Positions 27,454 through 36,665 of a stretch of DNA of 64,000 nucleotides are shown one piece after another. The translations under genes and the position numbers were made by a program. The first letter of the stretch is position 1; the number at the start of each line of letters is the position of its first letter. Source of the DNA: Erwinia tasmaniensis Et1/99 (GTDB lineage: Bacteria > Pseudomonadota > Gammaproteobacteria > Enterobacterales > Enterobacteriaceae). The stretch is taken from positions 1,240,001 to 1,304,000 of the forward strand of contig NC_010694.1 of NCBI RefSeq assembly GCF_000026185.1. Direction: 5' to 3'. A model generated the notes under the pieces. That model was not told where the DNA came from. It did not search any database and worked only from the letters and a program-made list of their open reading frames with translations.

Positions 27454-27683
27454 CGCCCGCGTTCTCTTCCTGGCAGGCTTTCTTCGCGATGGGGGGCTAT
27501 GGCTTCTACGTCTGGCTGGCCGTTGCCTTTACCCTGATCCCTCTTGCCGCGCTGGTGGTGCATACCCGCTGGCAGCGCCACCGTCTGTTGGCCGACATCC
27601 GTCAGCGTCAGGCGCGTGAGCAGCGCATACGTGAGGTAAAGATAAAAAGGGCGGCGCAGGTCGCTAAAGGAGATCGCGCGTGA
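27450..27683 (+). CDS. ccmD: heme exporter small subunit CcmD
   Basis: A 77-residue protein with one membrane helix (about residues 19-39) preceded by [10 protein letters not shown] and followed by a long basic, helical cytosolic tail. CcmD is needed to release holo-CcmE from CcmABC. It overlaps ccmC by four bases (ATGA) and ccmE by four. Length and layout are typical of the family. Confidence 0.92.
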   Translation: MTPAFSSWQAFFAMGGYGFYVWLAVAFTLIPLAALVVHTRWQRHRLLADIRQRQAREQRIREVKIKRAAQVAKGDRA

Positions 27684-28162
27684 ATCCCCGTCGTAAAAAT
27701 CGCCTGATACTGGTGATGCTGGTGCTGGTTGGGCTGGGGCTGGCAACGGCGCTGGTGATGTACGCGCTGCGTTCCAACATCGACCTGTTTTATACTCCGA
27801 GTGAGATGGTCAATGGCAAAGGAGAGCAGCAGCTAAAGCCGGAACCCGGCCAGCGACTGCGCGTGGGCGGCATGGTGATGCCGGGCAGCGTTAAGCGCGA
27901 TCCGAATACTTTGCGGGTGGCCTTTAAACTTTATGATGCCAGCGGTGTGATAAGCGTCAGCTATGATGGCATCCTGCCGGATCTGTTCCGGGAAGGGCAG
28001 GGCGTGGTGGCACAGGGCGTGTTACAGGATGCCACTCACGTTATTGCCAAAGAGGTGTTGGCGAAGCACGATGAAAAATACACTCCGCCAGAAATAGAAG
28101 ATGCCATGAAGAAGGATCACCCCGCTCAGGCCGTTGGCGATAATAGCGTGAGGCCGTCATGA
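27680..28162 (+). CDS. ccmE: periplasmic heme chaperone CcmE
   Basis: Membrane-anchored heme chaperone of 160 residues: N-terminal anchor, then an OB-fold domain with the heme-binding His in [13 protein letters not shown], near residue 130, and the conserved Tyr. [17 protein letters not shown] and [17 protein letters not shown] match E. coli closely. The start codon is GTG, with AAAGGAG nine bases upstream. It overlaps both ccmD and ccmF by four bases. Confidence 0.95.
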   Translation: MNPRRKNRLILVMLVLVGLGLATALVMYALRSNIDLFYTPSEMVNGKGEQQLKPEPGQRLRVGGMVMPGSVKRDPNTLRVAFKLYDASGVISVSYDGILPDLFREGQGVVAQGVLQDATHVIAKEVLAKHDEKYTPPEIEDAMKKDHPAQAVGDNSVRPS

Positions 28163-30114
28163 TACCGGAAATTGGCAGCTTTCTGCTGTGCCTGGCGCTG
28201 GCGCTGGCGCTGCTGCTTAGCGTTTATCCACTATGGGGGGCGGCGCGTCAGGACCTGCGTTTGATGGGGCTGGCACGGCCACTGTCATACGCGCTGTTTG
28301 CCTGTATCGCCGCTGCATTTTTAATTCTCGTGCATGCTTTTGTGGTGAATGATTTTAGCGTGACCTACGTGGCCTCGAATTCCAACACGCTGCTGCCGGT
28401 TTATTATCGGGTTGCTGCTACCTGGGGGGCGCATGAAGGCTCGTTGCTGCTGTGGGTCTTATTGCTCAGCGGCTGGACGCTGGCGGTGGCGCTGCTTAGC
28501 CGCAATATGCCGCTGGAGGCGATTGCCCGCGTATTGGCGGTAATGGGCATGATCAACCTCGGTTTCCTGCTGTTTATCACGTTAACCTCGAACCCGTTTA
28601 GCCGCACGCTGCCCGATTTTCCCATTGAGGGCAGCGATCTTAATCCGATGCTCCAGGATATCGGGCTGATCTTTCATCCGCCGCTGCTGTATATGGGCTA
28701 CGTAGGTTTCTCGGTGGCGTTTGCTTTTGCGATCGCTTCGCTGATGGCCGGGCGGCTGGATACGGCCTGGGCGCGCTGGTCGCGTCCGTGGACCACGGCC
28801 GCTTGGGTCTTTCTGACTATCGGCATTGTGCTGGGTTCTGCATGGGCTTACTACGAACTCGGCTGGGGCGGATGGTGGTTCTGGGACCCGGTAGAAAACG
28901 CTTCATTTATGCCGTGGCTGGCCGGTACGGCGCTGATCCACTCGCTGGCCGTCACAGAAAAACGTGGCACCTTCAAAGCCTGGACCGTACTGCTGGCGAT
29001 TACCGCCTTTTCTCTCAGCCTGTTAGGCACGTTCCTCGTACGCTCCGGGGTGCTGGTGTCCGTGCACGCCTTTGCCTCCGATCCGGCGCGCGGCATGTTT
29101 ATCCTCGCCTTTTTGATCATCGTCATCGGCGGTTCGCTCCTGCTGTACGCCATCAAGGGCAGCAAGGTGCGTAGCCGGGTGCAGAATGAAGTCTGGTCGC
29201 GTGAATCCTTCCTGCTGGGGAATAATGTGCTGCTGATTGCTGCCATGCTGGTGGTGCTGCTCGGTACGCTGCTGCCGCTGGTGCATAAACAGCTCGGTCT
29301 TGGCACCATCTCCATCGGCGAGCCGTTCTTTAATATGCTGTTCACATGGCTGATGGCGCCGCTGGCCCTGCTGCTCGGCATCGGGCCGCTGGTGCGCTGG
29401 CGTCGTGATGAGCCGCAAAAACTGTGGAGACGGCTGGGGCTGGCGCTGGTGGTGACTCTGCTACTGTCGATCCTGCTGCCGTGGCTGATGCAGGACCGCA
29501 TTGAGGCGATGACGGTCGTGGGGCTGCTGATGGCGCTGTGGGTGATTATCCTGACGCTGATGGAGCTGCACGAACGCGCTACCCACCGGCACCGCTTCTT
29601 CCGCGGATTACGCCATCTGTCGCGCAGCCACTGGGGTATGGTGTTGGGCCATCTCGGCGTGGCGGTGACGGTAATTGGTATTGCCTTTAGCCAGAACTAC
29701 AGCGTGGAGCGCGATGTGCGCATGAAGGCCGGGGACAGCGTGGATATCAACCGTTATCACTTTACATTTCGCGATGTTGACCGCTTGCAGGGGCCAAACT
29801 ATACCGGCGGCGTTGGTCTGATTGACGTCACGCGCAACGGCCATTACGAGGCCACGCTGCGTGCCGAAAAACGTTACTACAGCGCGGCGCGCACCATGAT
29901 GACGGAGGCGGCGATTGACGGCGGTTTTACCCGCGATCTCTATGCGGCGCTGGGCGAAGAGCTGGACGGTCACTCATGGGCGGTACGCCTCTATTACAAA
30001 CCTTTCGTGCGCTGGATTTGGTTTGGTGGCGTATTTATGGCGCTGGGCGGCATTTTATGTCTGTTGGACCCGCGCTACCGCACGCGTAAACAGGGAGCGA
30101 AGGAGCCGCGATGA
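28159..30114 (+). CDS. ccmF: cytochrome c heme lyase subunit CcmF
   Basis: Large inner-membrane component of the heme lyase, 651 residues, about fifteen hydrophobic segments. The periplasmic WWD signature [20 protein letters not shown] is present, together with conserved periplasmic histidines in [14 protein letters not shown] and [10 protein letters not shown]. With CcmH and CcmI it attaches heme to CXXCH motifs of apocytochromes. It overlaps ccmE and ccmG by four bases each. Confidence 0.95.
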   Translation: MIPEIGSFLLCLALALALLLSVYPLWGAARQDLRLMGLARPLSYALFACIAAAFLILVHAFVVNDFSVTYVASNSNTLLPVYYRVAATWGAHEGSLLLWVLLLSGWTLAVALLSRNMPLEAIARVLAVMGMINLGFLLFITLTSNPFSRTLPDFPIEGSDLNPMLQDIGLIFHPPLLYMGYVGFSVAFAFAIASLMAGRLDTAWARWSRPWTTAAWVFLTIGIVLGSAWAYYELGWGGWWFWDPVENASFMPWLAGTALIHSLAVTEKRGTFKAWTVLLAITAFSLSLLGTFLVRSGVLVSVHAFASDPARGMFILAFLIIVIGGSLLLYAIKGSKVRSRVQNEVWSRESFLLGNNVLLIAAMLVVLLGTLLPLVHKQLGLGTISIGEPFFNMLFTWLMAPLALLLGIGPLVRWRRDEPQKLWRRLGLALVVTLLLSILLPWLMQDRIEAMTVVGLLMALWVIILTLMELHERATHRHRFFRGLRHLSRSHWGMVLGHLGVAVTVIGIAFSQNYSVERDVRMKAGDSVDINRYHFTFRDVDRLQGPNYTGGVGLIDVTRNGHYEATLRAEKRYYSAARTMMTEAAIDGGFTRDLYAALGEELDGHSWAVRLYYKPFVRWIWFGGVFMALGGILCLLDPRYRTRKQGAKEPR

Positions 30115-30668
30115 GCAAAAAGATCCTTTATATTCCGCTGGTGCTGTTTCTGCTGCTGGCCGCCGCGCTGCTGTGGCAGCTGAATCGTAATGCTAACGGC
30201 GACGATCCCACGCGCCTTGAGTCGGCGCTGTTGGGAAAGCCGGTGCCGATATTTAAGCTGGAATCGCTGGATGAGCCGGGTAAAACCTTTGATCAGTCGG
30301 TGCTGAAGGACGGCAAGCCGCTGTTGCTGAACGTCTGGGCTACCTGGTGCCCAACCTGCCGTGCGGAACATCAGTATCTTAACTCGCTGGCCGCCCAGGG
30401 GGTGCGCGTCGTCGGACTGAACTATAAAGACGATCGTCAGAAAGCCATTCACTGGCTCAACACGCTGGGAAATCCTTATGCTTTAAGCCTGTATGATGGG
30501 GATGGCATGCTCGGGCTGGATCTCGGCGTGTACGGCGCGCCGGAAACTTTCCTTATTGACGGGCGTGGCATCATTCGCTATCGCCACGCCGGTGACCTGA
30601 ATGAGCGGGTGTGGAACCAGGAAGTGAAACCGCTGTGGCGGAAGTACGGTCAGGAGGGCGGGGCATGA
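30111..30668 (+). CDS. ccmG: thiol:disulfide oxidoreductase CcmG (DsbE)
   Basis: Periplasmic thioredoxin-like protein of 185 residues anchored by an N-terminal helix (about 5-20). The active site is WATWCPTCRAEH (CPTC), and a family-specific acidic site and cis-proline region are visible at YGAPETFLID. It keeps apocytochrome or CcmH cysteines reduced, receiving electrons from DsbD. It overlaps ccmF and ccmH by four bases. Confidence 0.94.
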   Translation: MSKKILYIPLVLFLLLAAALLWQLNRNANGDDPTRLESALLGKPVPIFKLESLDEPGKTFDQSVLKDGKPLLLNVWATWCPTCRAEHQYLNSLAAQGVRVVGLNYKDDRQKAIHWLNTLGNPYALSLYDGDGMLGLDLGVYGAPETFLIDGRGIIRYRHAGDLNERVWNQEVKPLWRKYGQEGGA

Positions 30669-31126
30669 GCCGTTACCTGATCCTGCTGTTTGCGCTGTTG
30701 TTTAGCACTCTGGCGCGTGCCGACAACATTGATATTTACCCGTTTGACTCCGTTGCCCAGGAGCAGCAGTACCGCCATCTTACCGAATCGCTGCGCTGTC
30801 CTAAATGCCAGAACAACAGCATTGCCGACTCGAGCGCGATGATTGCCGGGGATATGCGGCTCAAGGTGTATCAGCTGCTGCGCGCCGGGCAGACGCCAGA
30901 GCAGATTACAGGGTATATGGTGGCGCGCTACGGCAATTTTGTTTCCTACCAGCCGCCGCTCACCGCATCAACCCTGATCCTCTGGGTTGGCCCGCTGCTG
31001 TTTGTCATTATCGGCGCGATGGTGATTATTTTGCGTAGCCGCCGGCGGCGAACGGCGCCGGTACTGGACCCAGAGCAACAGCAGCGGCTTAATGCTCTGT
31101 TGCACAAAGACAGGAAGCAACCATGA
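30665..31126 (+). CDS. ccmH: cytochrome c maturation protein CcmH (short form)
   Basis: Protein of 153 residues with an N-terminal signal, the periplasmic redox motif LRCPKCQNNSI that reduces apocytochrome disulfides, and a C-terminal membrane helix (LILWVGPLLFVIIGAMVIIL). In E. coli this domain is fused to a TPR domain in a longer CcmH; here the TPR part is a separate gene, ccmI. The start at 30665 overlaps the ccmG stop by four bases; an upstream in-frame ATG would add non-homologous sequence. Confidence 0.93.
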   Translation: MSRYLILLFALLFSTLARADNIDIYPFDSVAQEQQYRHLTESLRCPKCQNNSIADSSAMIAGDMRLKVYQLLRAGQTPEQITGYMVARYGNFVSYQPPLTASTLILWVGPLLFVIIGAMVIILRSRRRRTAPVLDPEQQQRLNALLHKDRKQP

Positions 31127-32328
31127 GCGGATTTTGGCTAACCATTGCGCTGCTGCTGCTGGCTAGCAGCATGCTGATTGTACTGGCGGCTAACCGTCGC
31201 GCCACCGCCACCGCCACCGATCGCGATGCGTTAAACCAGCGCTTTTATCATCAGCGCCTGCGCGAGCTGGAAGACGACGAAGCGCAGGGCGTGGTCGACG
31301 GGCGGCCGGAAATGGTGCGCGAGCTGCAACAAACTCTGCTGCTCGACATACCCGAACAGTCCGCCGCGCAACGGCACCCGATCGGCCGCTGGGTATTGTT
31401 GCCGGGGATTATTGTCCTGCTGCTGGTGAGTCTTGGCGTCTACTTTAAGGCCGGTGGCCTGCCGCAGCTGATGGTTTGGCAGCAGGTGAAAAATGAACTG
31501 CCGGCCCTGCGTGCGCAGGTGATGGACCCCAATGCTCGCCCGCTGACGAAGGAGCAGCTGGCAAGACTGGCACTGGGCGTTCGCAGCCAGCTTCAGCAGT
31601 CTCCTGATAATGTTAACGACTGGATGCTGCTTGGCCGCCTCGGCATGGTACTCAACAATGCCACCACCGCCTCGCAGGCTTTCCGACGCGCGCTGCAACT
31701 CTCTCCCACCGATGCGGAGGCGCGGCTGAGCTATGCGGAAGTGCTGACCCGCTCAAGCGACCCGCAGGATAACCGCCAGGCGAGCGCCATGCTGAACGAG
31801 ATGGTCAGCCACGATGAAAGCAATCTTAGGCTGCTGGGACTACTGGCATTCAATGACTTCAGTCTGCAAAATTATGGCGGTGCGATAACGCGCTGGCAAA
31901 AAATGTTGCAGCTATTGCCGCCGGAAGATGGGCGGGTTGTCATGATACGGCGCAGTATCGCCGAGGCTAAAAGCGTTTCAGGCGTGGAGAAGAGCCAGCT
32001 GGCGTTAACGATCGGATTATCCAATGCGGCAGAAAAAATGTTACAGCCGGGCGGAGTGTTGTATATTTCTATTACTGACGGCCACTCGCCGATCCCCGTG
32101 GCGGTGAAGAAAGTGCCGCTGAGCCATTTTCCTTTATCGCTCACGCTGGACGATGGTAACGCCATGATGCCGGACCGCCTGTTATCCGCGCAGCGCCAGC
32201 TGCAGGTACGCGTCCGCATTTCACGTGACGGTAGCGCGACGCCGCAACCGGGTGACTGGTACGGTCTGAGTGCGATAACACCTTTCGCGGGTCAGCAGCA
32301 GCTTGCCGTTGACATAAACCGACAATAG
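31123..32328 (+). CDS. ccmI: apocytochrome c chaperone CcmI
   Basis: A 401-residue inner-membrane and periplasmic protein. It starts with two membrane helices (2-22 and about 88-108), separated by a charged cytosolic loop, followed by a periplasmic TPR region (NDWMLLGRLGMVLNNATTASQAF, RALQLSPTDAEARLSYAEVL) and a C-terminal beta-rich domain. It binds the C-terminus of apocytochromes and hands them to CcmF/H. It corresponds to the C-terminal half of E. coli CcmH. It overlaps ccmH by four bases and closes the operon. Confidence 0.9.
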   Translation: MSGFWLTIALLLLASSMLIVLAANRRATATATDRDALNQRFYHQRLRELEDDEAQGVVDGRPEMVRELQQTLLLDIPEQSAAQRHPIGRWVLLPGIIVLLLVSLGVYFKAGGLPQLMVWQQVKNELPALRAQVMDPNARPLTKEQLARLALGVRSQLQQSPDNVNDWMLLGRLGMVLNNATTASQAFRRALQLSPTDAEARLSYAEVLTRSSDPQDNRQASAMLNEMVSHDESNLRLLGLLAFNDFSLQNYGGAITRWQKMLQLLPPEDGRVVMIRRSIAEAKSVSGVEKSQLALTIGLSNAAEKMLQPGGVLYISITDGHSPIPVAVKKVPLSHFPLSLTLDDGNAMMPDRLLSAQRQLQVRVRISRDGSATPQPGDWYGLSAITPFAGQQQLAVDINRQ

Positions 32329-32367
32329 CGGGCGAGAATTCACAAAAAGCAGGACTGGGAGACAACT

Positions 32368-33129
32368 ATGAACTATCGCCTGACGGGCTTAGCGCTGGCA
32401 AGCGTACTGATGGTGGGCTGTGCCAGTTCGCCAACGGCTGATGAACCAGCAGGGCGCTCCGATCCGCTGGAAGGCTTCAACCGAACCATGTTCAATTTTA
32501 ACTACAACGTGCTGGACCCGTATGTTGTGCGTCCGGTTGCGGTGGTATGGCGTGATTATTTGCCGCTTCCTGCCCGTAACGGACTGAGCAATTTCACCAG
32601 CAACCTCGGCGAACCTGCCTCAATGGTCAACTATTTCATTGAAGGGAATCCGTATAAGGCGATGGTCCACTTCAACCGCTTCTTCCTTAATACCCTGTTA
32701 GGGATGGGCGGACTGATTGACGTCGCGAGCATGGCTAATCCGAAATTGGCAAAAGAAGAAAACCGCGCGTTCGGCAGTACCCTCGGCCATTACGGCGTGG
32801 GTTACGGCACCTATGTAGAAGTTCCGGGTTACGGTGGCTTTACGCCGCGTGAAGACCTGGGGGGACTGGTGGATTATGTTTATCCGCCGTTCAGCTGGCT
32901 GACATGGTGGATGTCTGCCGGTAAGTGGGTGGTGGAGGGAATTGAAACCCGTGCCCAGCTGCTGGACTCAGATGCCGTGGTCAGAAACTCAAACGATCCC
33001 TATGCATTTATGCGCGCAGCCTACTTCCAGCATCATGATTTCCTCGCCAGCGACGGCAAGTTAATTCCGCAGGAAAACCCCAACGCGGCGGCGATCCAAA
33101 ACGATATCGGCGATATTGATTCACAGTAA
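32368..33129 (+). CDS. mlaA: outer-membrane lipoprotein MlaA (VacJ)
   Basis: Lipoprotein of 253 residues with lipobox VGCAS (Cys18 lipidated). It removes misplaced phospholipids from the outer leaflet of the outer membrane with OmpC and passes them to MlaC. The body matches E. coli: RSDPLEGFNRTMFNFNYNVLDPYVVRPVA, NFTSNLGEPASMVNYF, FGSTLGHYGVGYGTYVE and the C-terminal ENPNAAAIQNDIGDID. It lies tail to tail with fadL across a terminator, as in E. coli. Confidence 0.96.
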   Translation: MNYRLTGLALASVLMVGCASSPTADEPAGRSDPLEGFNRTMFNFNYNVLDPYVVRPVAVVWRDYLPLPARNGLSNFTSNLGEPASMVNYFIEGNPYKAMVHFNRFFLNTLLGMGGLIDVASMANPKLAKEENRAFGSTLGHYGVGYGTYVEVPGYGGFTPREDLGGLVDYVYPPFSWLTWWMSAGKWVVEGIETRAQLLDSDAVVRNSNDPYAFMRAAYFQHHDFLASDGKLIPQENPNAAAIQNDIGDIDSQ

Positions 33130-33142
33130 ATAATGCATCATA

Positions 33143-33169
33143 AAAAAACCCGCGAAATGCGGGTTTTTT
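33143..33169. terminator. bidirectional terminator between mlaA and fadL
   Basis: AAAAAACCCGC-GAAAT-GCGGGTTTTTT, an 11 bp stem with A and T tracts on both sides, serving both convergent genes. Confidence 0.92.
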
Positions 33170-33188
33170 TATGCGATGTGGGGTTGGA

Positions 33189-34523
33189 TCAGAATTTATA
33201 GTTAAAGCTTGCGCCATACAGCCAGGCTTTGCCGGTGGAGTTAAAGACATAGGGTGTTGGCTGGCCATTCTTGCGGCTGGCAACCGGGTCATTACCCTCT
33301 TTAATCGTCACCTTCTGGCCGTGCATATAAGAAACGCCCACGTCGACCGAGGCGTTTTCATTAAATGCGTAGGAGGTGCCGGCGCTCAACCACAGACGAT
33401 CCTGGTCGGGAATGGAAATGGAGCGTTTATCCGCCGGAACCGGGCTGTCGTCAAAGGCAATACCGGTGCGGAAAGTCCAGTTTTTATCGTAGAAGTAGCT
33501 GGTTCCTAACGCGATGCGCCAGGCATCGTGGTAGCTTTCATCTTTGTAGAACAGCTCCTGTCCATTGCTGCCGGTCGCTTTTAACTCCTGGAACTGGCTC
33601 CAGCTGGTATAGGCCATACTGTAGTGTACGGCCCATTTAGGTGCGACCTTGTGGTAGCCGGAGACTTCCCACATTTCCGGCAGATGCAGCGACAGCGATC
33701 CGGGAATGGTATTGCCGCCGGTCCCCGTCGGTAAGCCAAACTGCGAGCCAATCGCGTTATACGCCACCGGAATCGTGCTGCGGTAATCTCCGTCAAAATC
33801 GACTTTAACTTCAGAGCGGTAGCTCAGGCCAAAACGGTTATTGTCGTCCAGTTCGTACAGAACCCCGGCATTCCAGCCGTATCCCCATTCATCACCTTTA
33901 AGATGGGCGATCTGAGTATCTGCTGGCGCAGCGGGCAGGCCGTAAGCGGGTAACAACGCACCCAGTTCACCAATAGTGCGTTCGATTTTTGCCCGAGCGT
34001 ACACGGCGTCAAAGCCAATGCCAACGCTAAAATGTTGGTTAAGGCGATAGGCGGTGCTCAGGTTAAGGTTCATGGTCATCAGATCGGTTTTGCCGGCGAA
34101 CGGGCCGCCGGCATAGCCATCGTTAAACTCGGTTGCCAGACCATAATTGCTGGTAGCAGAAGCACCGATCCACCAGCGGTCGCTAAGAGGCTGTACATAG
34201 TGAATATTGGGGACCCACTGCGTGGGGGCGATGTTGTTGGCGTTCAGACTGTTACCCGAGCCTGACTGCCCGTCAATATTCACGTCCGGGTCGATAAATA
34301 CTGCGCCGATGGAAAACATCGGGCGGTCCATTAATGCCATCGTCGCCGGGTTGCGGCTGGCGGAAGCGGCAGTGTCTCCCATTGCCCCTTCGCCGGAATA
34401 GGCGCGGCCTAAGCCAATGGTTGAAAATTCGTTTAGTTGGAAGCCAGCCGCGATAGCTTGGGAAGACATTAACGTCAGTGCCGCTGCAAGGGCCGATTGA
34501 GCAAACGGGTTTTTATGGTTCAT
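33189..34523 (-). CDS. fadL: long-chain fatty acid outer-membrane transporter FadL
   Basis: Outer-membrane 14-strand barrel of 444 residues with signal peptide ending SSQAIAAG. The N-terminal hatch has the FadL hallmark SRNPATMAL (NPA motif) after [16 protein letters not shown]. The barrel ends [13 protein letters not shown] with terminal Phe. [39 protein letters not shown] and [11 protein letters not shown] match E. coli. ATG 34523 is chosen because TGAGG lies eight bases before it; ATG 34529 is too close. A FadR-like site and a CRP-like site lie upstream. It is divergent from yfcZ. Confidence 0.96.
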   Translation of the reverse strand: MNHKNPFAQSALAAALTLMSSQAIAAGFQLNEFSTIGLGRAYSGEGAMGDTAASASRNPATMALMDRPMFSIGAVFIDPDVNIDGQSGSGNSLNANNIAPTQWVPNIHYVQPLSDRWWIGASATSNYGLATEFNDGYAGGPFAGKTDLMTMNLNLSTAYRLNQHFSVGIGFDAVYARAKIERTIGELGALLPAYGLPAAPADTQIAHLKGDEWGYGWNAGVLYELDDNNRFGLSYRSEVKVDFDGDYRSTIPVAYNAIGSQFGLPTGTGGNTIPGSLSLHLPEMWEVSGYHKVAPKWAVHYSMAYTSWSQFQELKATGSNGQELFYKDESYHDAWRIALGTSYFYDKNWTFRTGIAFDDSPVPADKRSISIPDQDRLWLSAGTSYAFNENASVDVGVSYMHGQKVTIKEGNDPVASRKNGQPTPYVFNSTGKAWLYGASFNYKF

Positions 34524-34608
34524 AACCATAACCTCATTATCTGATTATTATTAATATCTGTTACCGTGAGTAACAAAAAGCGGGAATTGTAGGGGCTGAC
34601 AGACTGTG

Positions 34609-34625
34609 AACAAATCAGACCAGTT
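34609..34625 (-). promoter_or_regulatory. FadR operator before fadL
   Basis: On the minus strand AACTGGTCTGATTTGTT matches the FadR consensus AACTGGTCNGACCTGTT in all but two positions, 86 bases upstream of the fadL start. FadR represses fadL when long-chain acyl-CoA is absent. Confidence 0.75.
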
Positions 34626-34773
34626 CCGCCAGTATTAATATGACCCGTGAGCATGTTGCAATAACGTTTTTTTAATTCGGGCAAATTGTTTCTGGAAAAG
34701 AGATCTGCTTAACAAAAAAATTACATTTAGTCTCACCTCGATCCCTGCTGACTTGTTTTGCATCAAACAATAG

Positions 34774-34789
34774 TGTGATTTTCATCACT
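34774..34789. promoter_or_regulatory. CRP-like site between fadL and yfcZ
   Basis: TGTGATTTTCATCACT has the CRP form TGTGA-N6-TCACA with one mismatch. CRP activation of fadL is known in E. coli; here the site is 251 bases from fadL and 110 from yfcZ, so which gene it serves is open. Confidence 0.55.
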
Positions 34790-34898
34790 CTAGCGCCCAC
34801 AAGCCGCTTATCGCTGGAGGCGCAATAGTACCGGGAGTAAACTGAGATCCTGTTAAATTCATCTGCCGTTTGATCAATGACGGCATGCAGGAGGAGTG

Positions 34899-35195
34899 AT
34901 GACTGATGCCATTAAACGCTGTAGTACCCGTGAGACCGCTGCCTGTTGCTGCGTTGATGTCGGCACCATTTTAGATAACGGCGACCGCACGGCGAGTTAT
35001 AGCCAGGTCTTCCCACATCAGGACCACGCCGAGGCGATGCTGAGTCACCTGACGGATAAAGCGCGCGCGGTAGAATCCGACCCCTGTCTGATTGAAAGTC
35101 AGTTTCACCAGACGCCGGCGGGTATCCAGCTGGCGTGCCGCTTCACGTTTAGCTGCCAGGCCGAGACGATGATTTTCCAGCTTGGTCTGCGTTGA
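34899..35195 (+). CDS. yfcZ: YfcZ/YiiS family protein (DUF406)
   Basis: A 98-residue cytosolic protein of the DUF406 family, matching E. coli YfcZ: TAACCCVDVGTILDNGDRTASYSQVF, KARAVESDPC and the C-terminal FTFSCQAETMIFQLGLR. The conserved triple-cysteine CCC and further cysteines suggest metal or redox chemistry, but the function is unknown. ATG 34899 is chosen; AGGAGG ends four bases before it, and a GTG immediately upstream is too close. It lies between fadL and fadI, as in E. coli. Confidence 0.9.
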   Translation: MTDAIKRCSTRETAACCCVDVGTILDNGDRTASYSQVFPHQDHAEAMLSHLTDKARAVESDPCLIESQFHQTPAGIQLACRFTFSCQAETMIFQLGLR

Positions 35196-35293
35196 ATGCA
35201 TGGCGGAGGAAATGTTTCCTCCGCCTTAATCGTGTCCTCTCCCGCACTTTTCTCCTGCCATCGTGGCATCCGCCGTTATTCTGGTTAACACTG

Positions 35294-35310
35294 ATCAGGT
35301 CAGACCTCTT
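35294..35310 (+). promoter_or_regulatory. FadR operator before fadI
   Basis: ATCAGGTCAGACCTCTT keeps the AGGTCAGACCT core of FadR operators with mismatches at the edges. It lies 41 bases before fadI, consistent with repression of fadIJ by FadR. Confidence 0.6.
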
Positions 35311-35351
35311 TGGCAGTGATGCCGCTTATCGACAGGATACAGGTGAGAAAA

Positions 35352-36665
35352 ATGAGCAAAGCGTTACCTTTGCTGACGCGTCAGGGTGAGCGCATCGCGA
35401 TCACTCACGGGTTACGCACCCCCTTTGCCCGTCAGGCAACGGCCTTCCACGGTATTCCCGCACTGGAACTGGGACGCATGGTGGTCAGCGAGCTGCTGGC
35501 GCGAAGCGAAATCTCCCCCGATGTTATTGAACAACTGGTGTTCGGTCAGGTAGTGCAGATGCCGGAAGCGCCCAATATTGCCCGTGAAATCGTGCTTGCC
35601 AGCGCTCTGAGCGTTCACACCGATGCCTGGAGCGTCAGTCGCGCCTGCGCCACCAGTTTTCAGGCGGTGGCAAACGTAGCCGAAAGCCTGATGATCGGAC
35701 ACATTCAGGCGGGGATTGCCGGAGGAGCCGATTCATCCTCGGTGCTGCCGATAGGCGTCAGCAAAAAGCTGGCGCGGCTGCTGGTCGATGCCAGTAAAAC
35801 GCGTAGCCTTGCACAAAAGCTAAAGCTGTTCAGCGGCCTGCGCCCGCGCGATCTGCTGCCGGTAGCACCAGCGGTGGCCGAATACTCCACCGGATTGCGC
35901 ATGGGCGACAGCGCCGAACAGATGGCGAAAAACCACGGGATCACCCGTGAACAGCAGGATGCGCTGGCTCTGCGTTCCCACCAGCGTGCCGCACACGCCT
36001 GGCAGCAGGGCCTGCTGAATGACGAGGTGATGACAGCCTGCGTACCGCCGTGGGAACAGCCGTTCGAGCAGGATAACAACGTGCGTGCCGAGTCAAAAAT
36101 GCAGGATTACGCGCGTCTGCGCCCGGCGTTTGACCGCCGTCATGGCACGGTGACCGCCGCTAACAGCACGCCGCTTACCGACGGCGCGGCGGCGGTGATC
36201 CTGATGACGGCGTCGCGCGCCAGGGAGCTGGGCATTGCGCCACTTGGCTTTCTGCGCAGCTATGCGTTTAGCGCCATTGATGTGCGTCAGGACATGCTGC
36301 TGGGGCCGTCCTATGCCTCACCGCTGGCGCTGGACCGCGCCGGGATCACGCTTGCCGATTTAAGCCTGATTGATATGCACGAAGCCTTTGCGGCGCAGAC
36401 CCTGGCGAATCTGAAAATGTTTGCCGATGAACGCTTCGCCCGCGAGGTGTTGGATCGTCCCCGTGCGCTGGGAGAGGTCGATATGGAGCGGTTTAATGTG
36501 CTGGGCGGTTCCATTGCCTACGGCCATCCGTTTGCCGCCACCGGGGCGCGGATGATCACCCAGACGCTGAACGAACTCCGTCGGCGCGGCGGCGGACTAG
36601 GGCTGGTGACGGCCTGCGCGGCGGGCGGGTTAGGTGCCGCTATGGTTCTGGAGGTGGACTCATGA
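35352..36665 (+). CDS. fadI: 3-ketoacyl-CoA thiolase FadI
   Basis: Beta-oxidation thiolase of 437 residues, beta subunit of the anaerobic FadIJ complex. Catalytic Cys in [14 protein letters not shown] near residue 98, [38 protein letters not shown] with the catalytic His, and the second Cys in [15 protein letters not shown]. The start follows AGGTGA, and [17 protein letters not shown] aligns with E. coli. It overlaps fadJ by four bases. Confidence 0.96.
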   Translation: MSKALPLLTRQGERIAITHGLRTPFARQATAFHGIPALELGRMVVSELLARSEISPDVIEQLVFGQVVQMPEAPNIAREIVLASALSVHTDAWSVSRACATSFQAVANVAESLMIGHIQAGIAGGADSSSVLPIGVSKKLARLLVDASKTRSLAQKLKLFSGLRPRDLLPVAPAVAEYSTGLRMGDSAEQMAKNHGITREQQDALALRSHQRAAHAWQQGLLNDEVMTACVPPWEQPFEQDNNVRAESKMQDYARLRPAFDRRHGTVTAANSTPLTDGAAAVILMTASRARELGIAPLGFLRSYAFSAIDVRQDMLLGPSYASPLALDRAGITLADLSLIDMHEAFAAQTLANLKMFADERFAREVLDRPRALGEVDMERFNVLGGSIAYGHPFAATGARMITQTLNELRRRGGGLGLVTACAAGGLGAAMVLEVDS

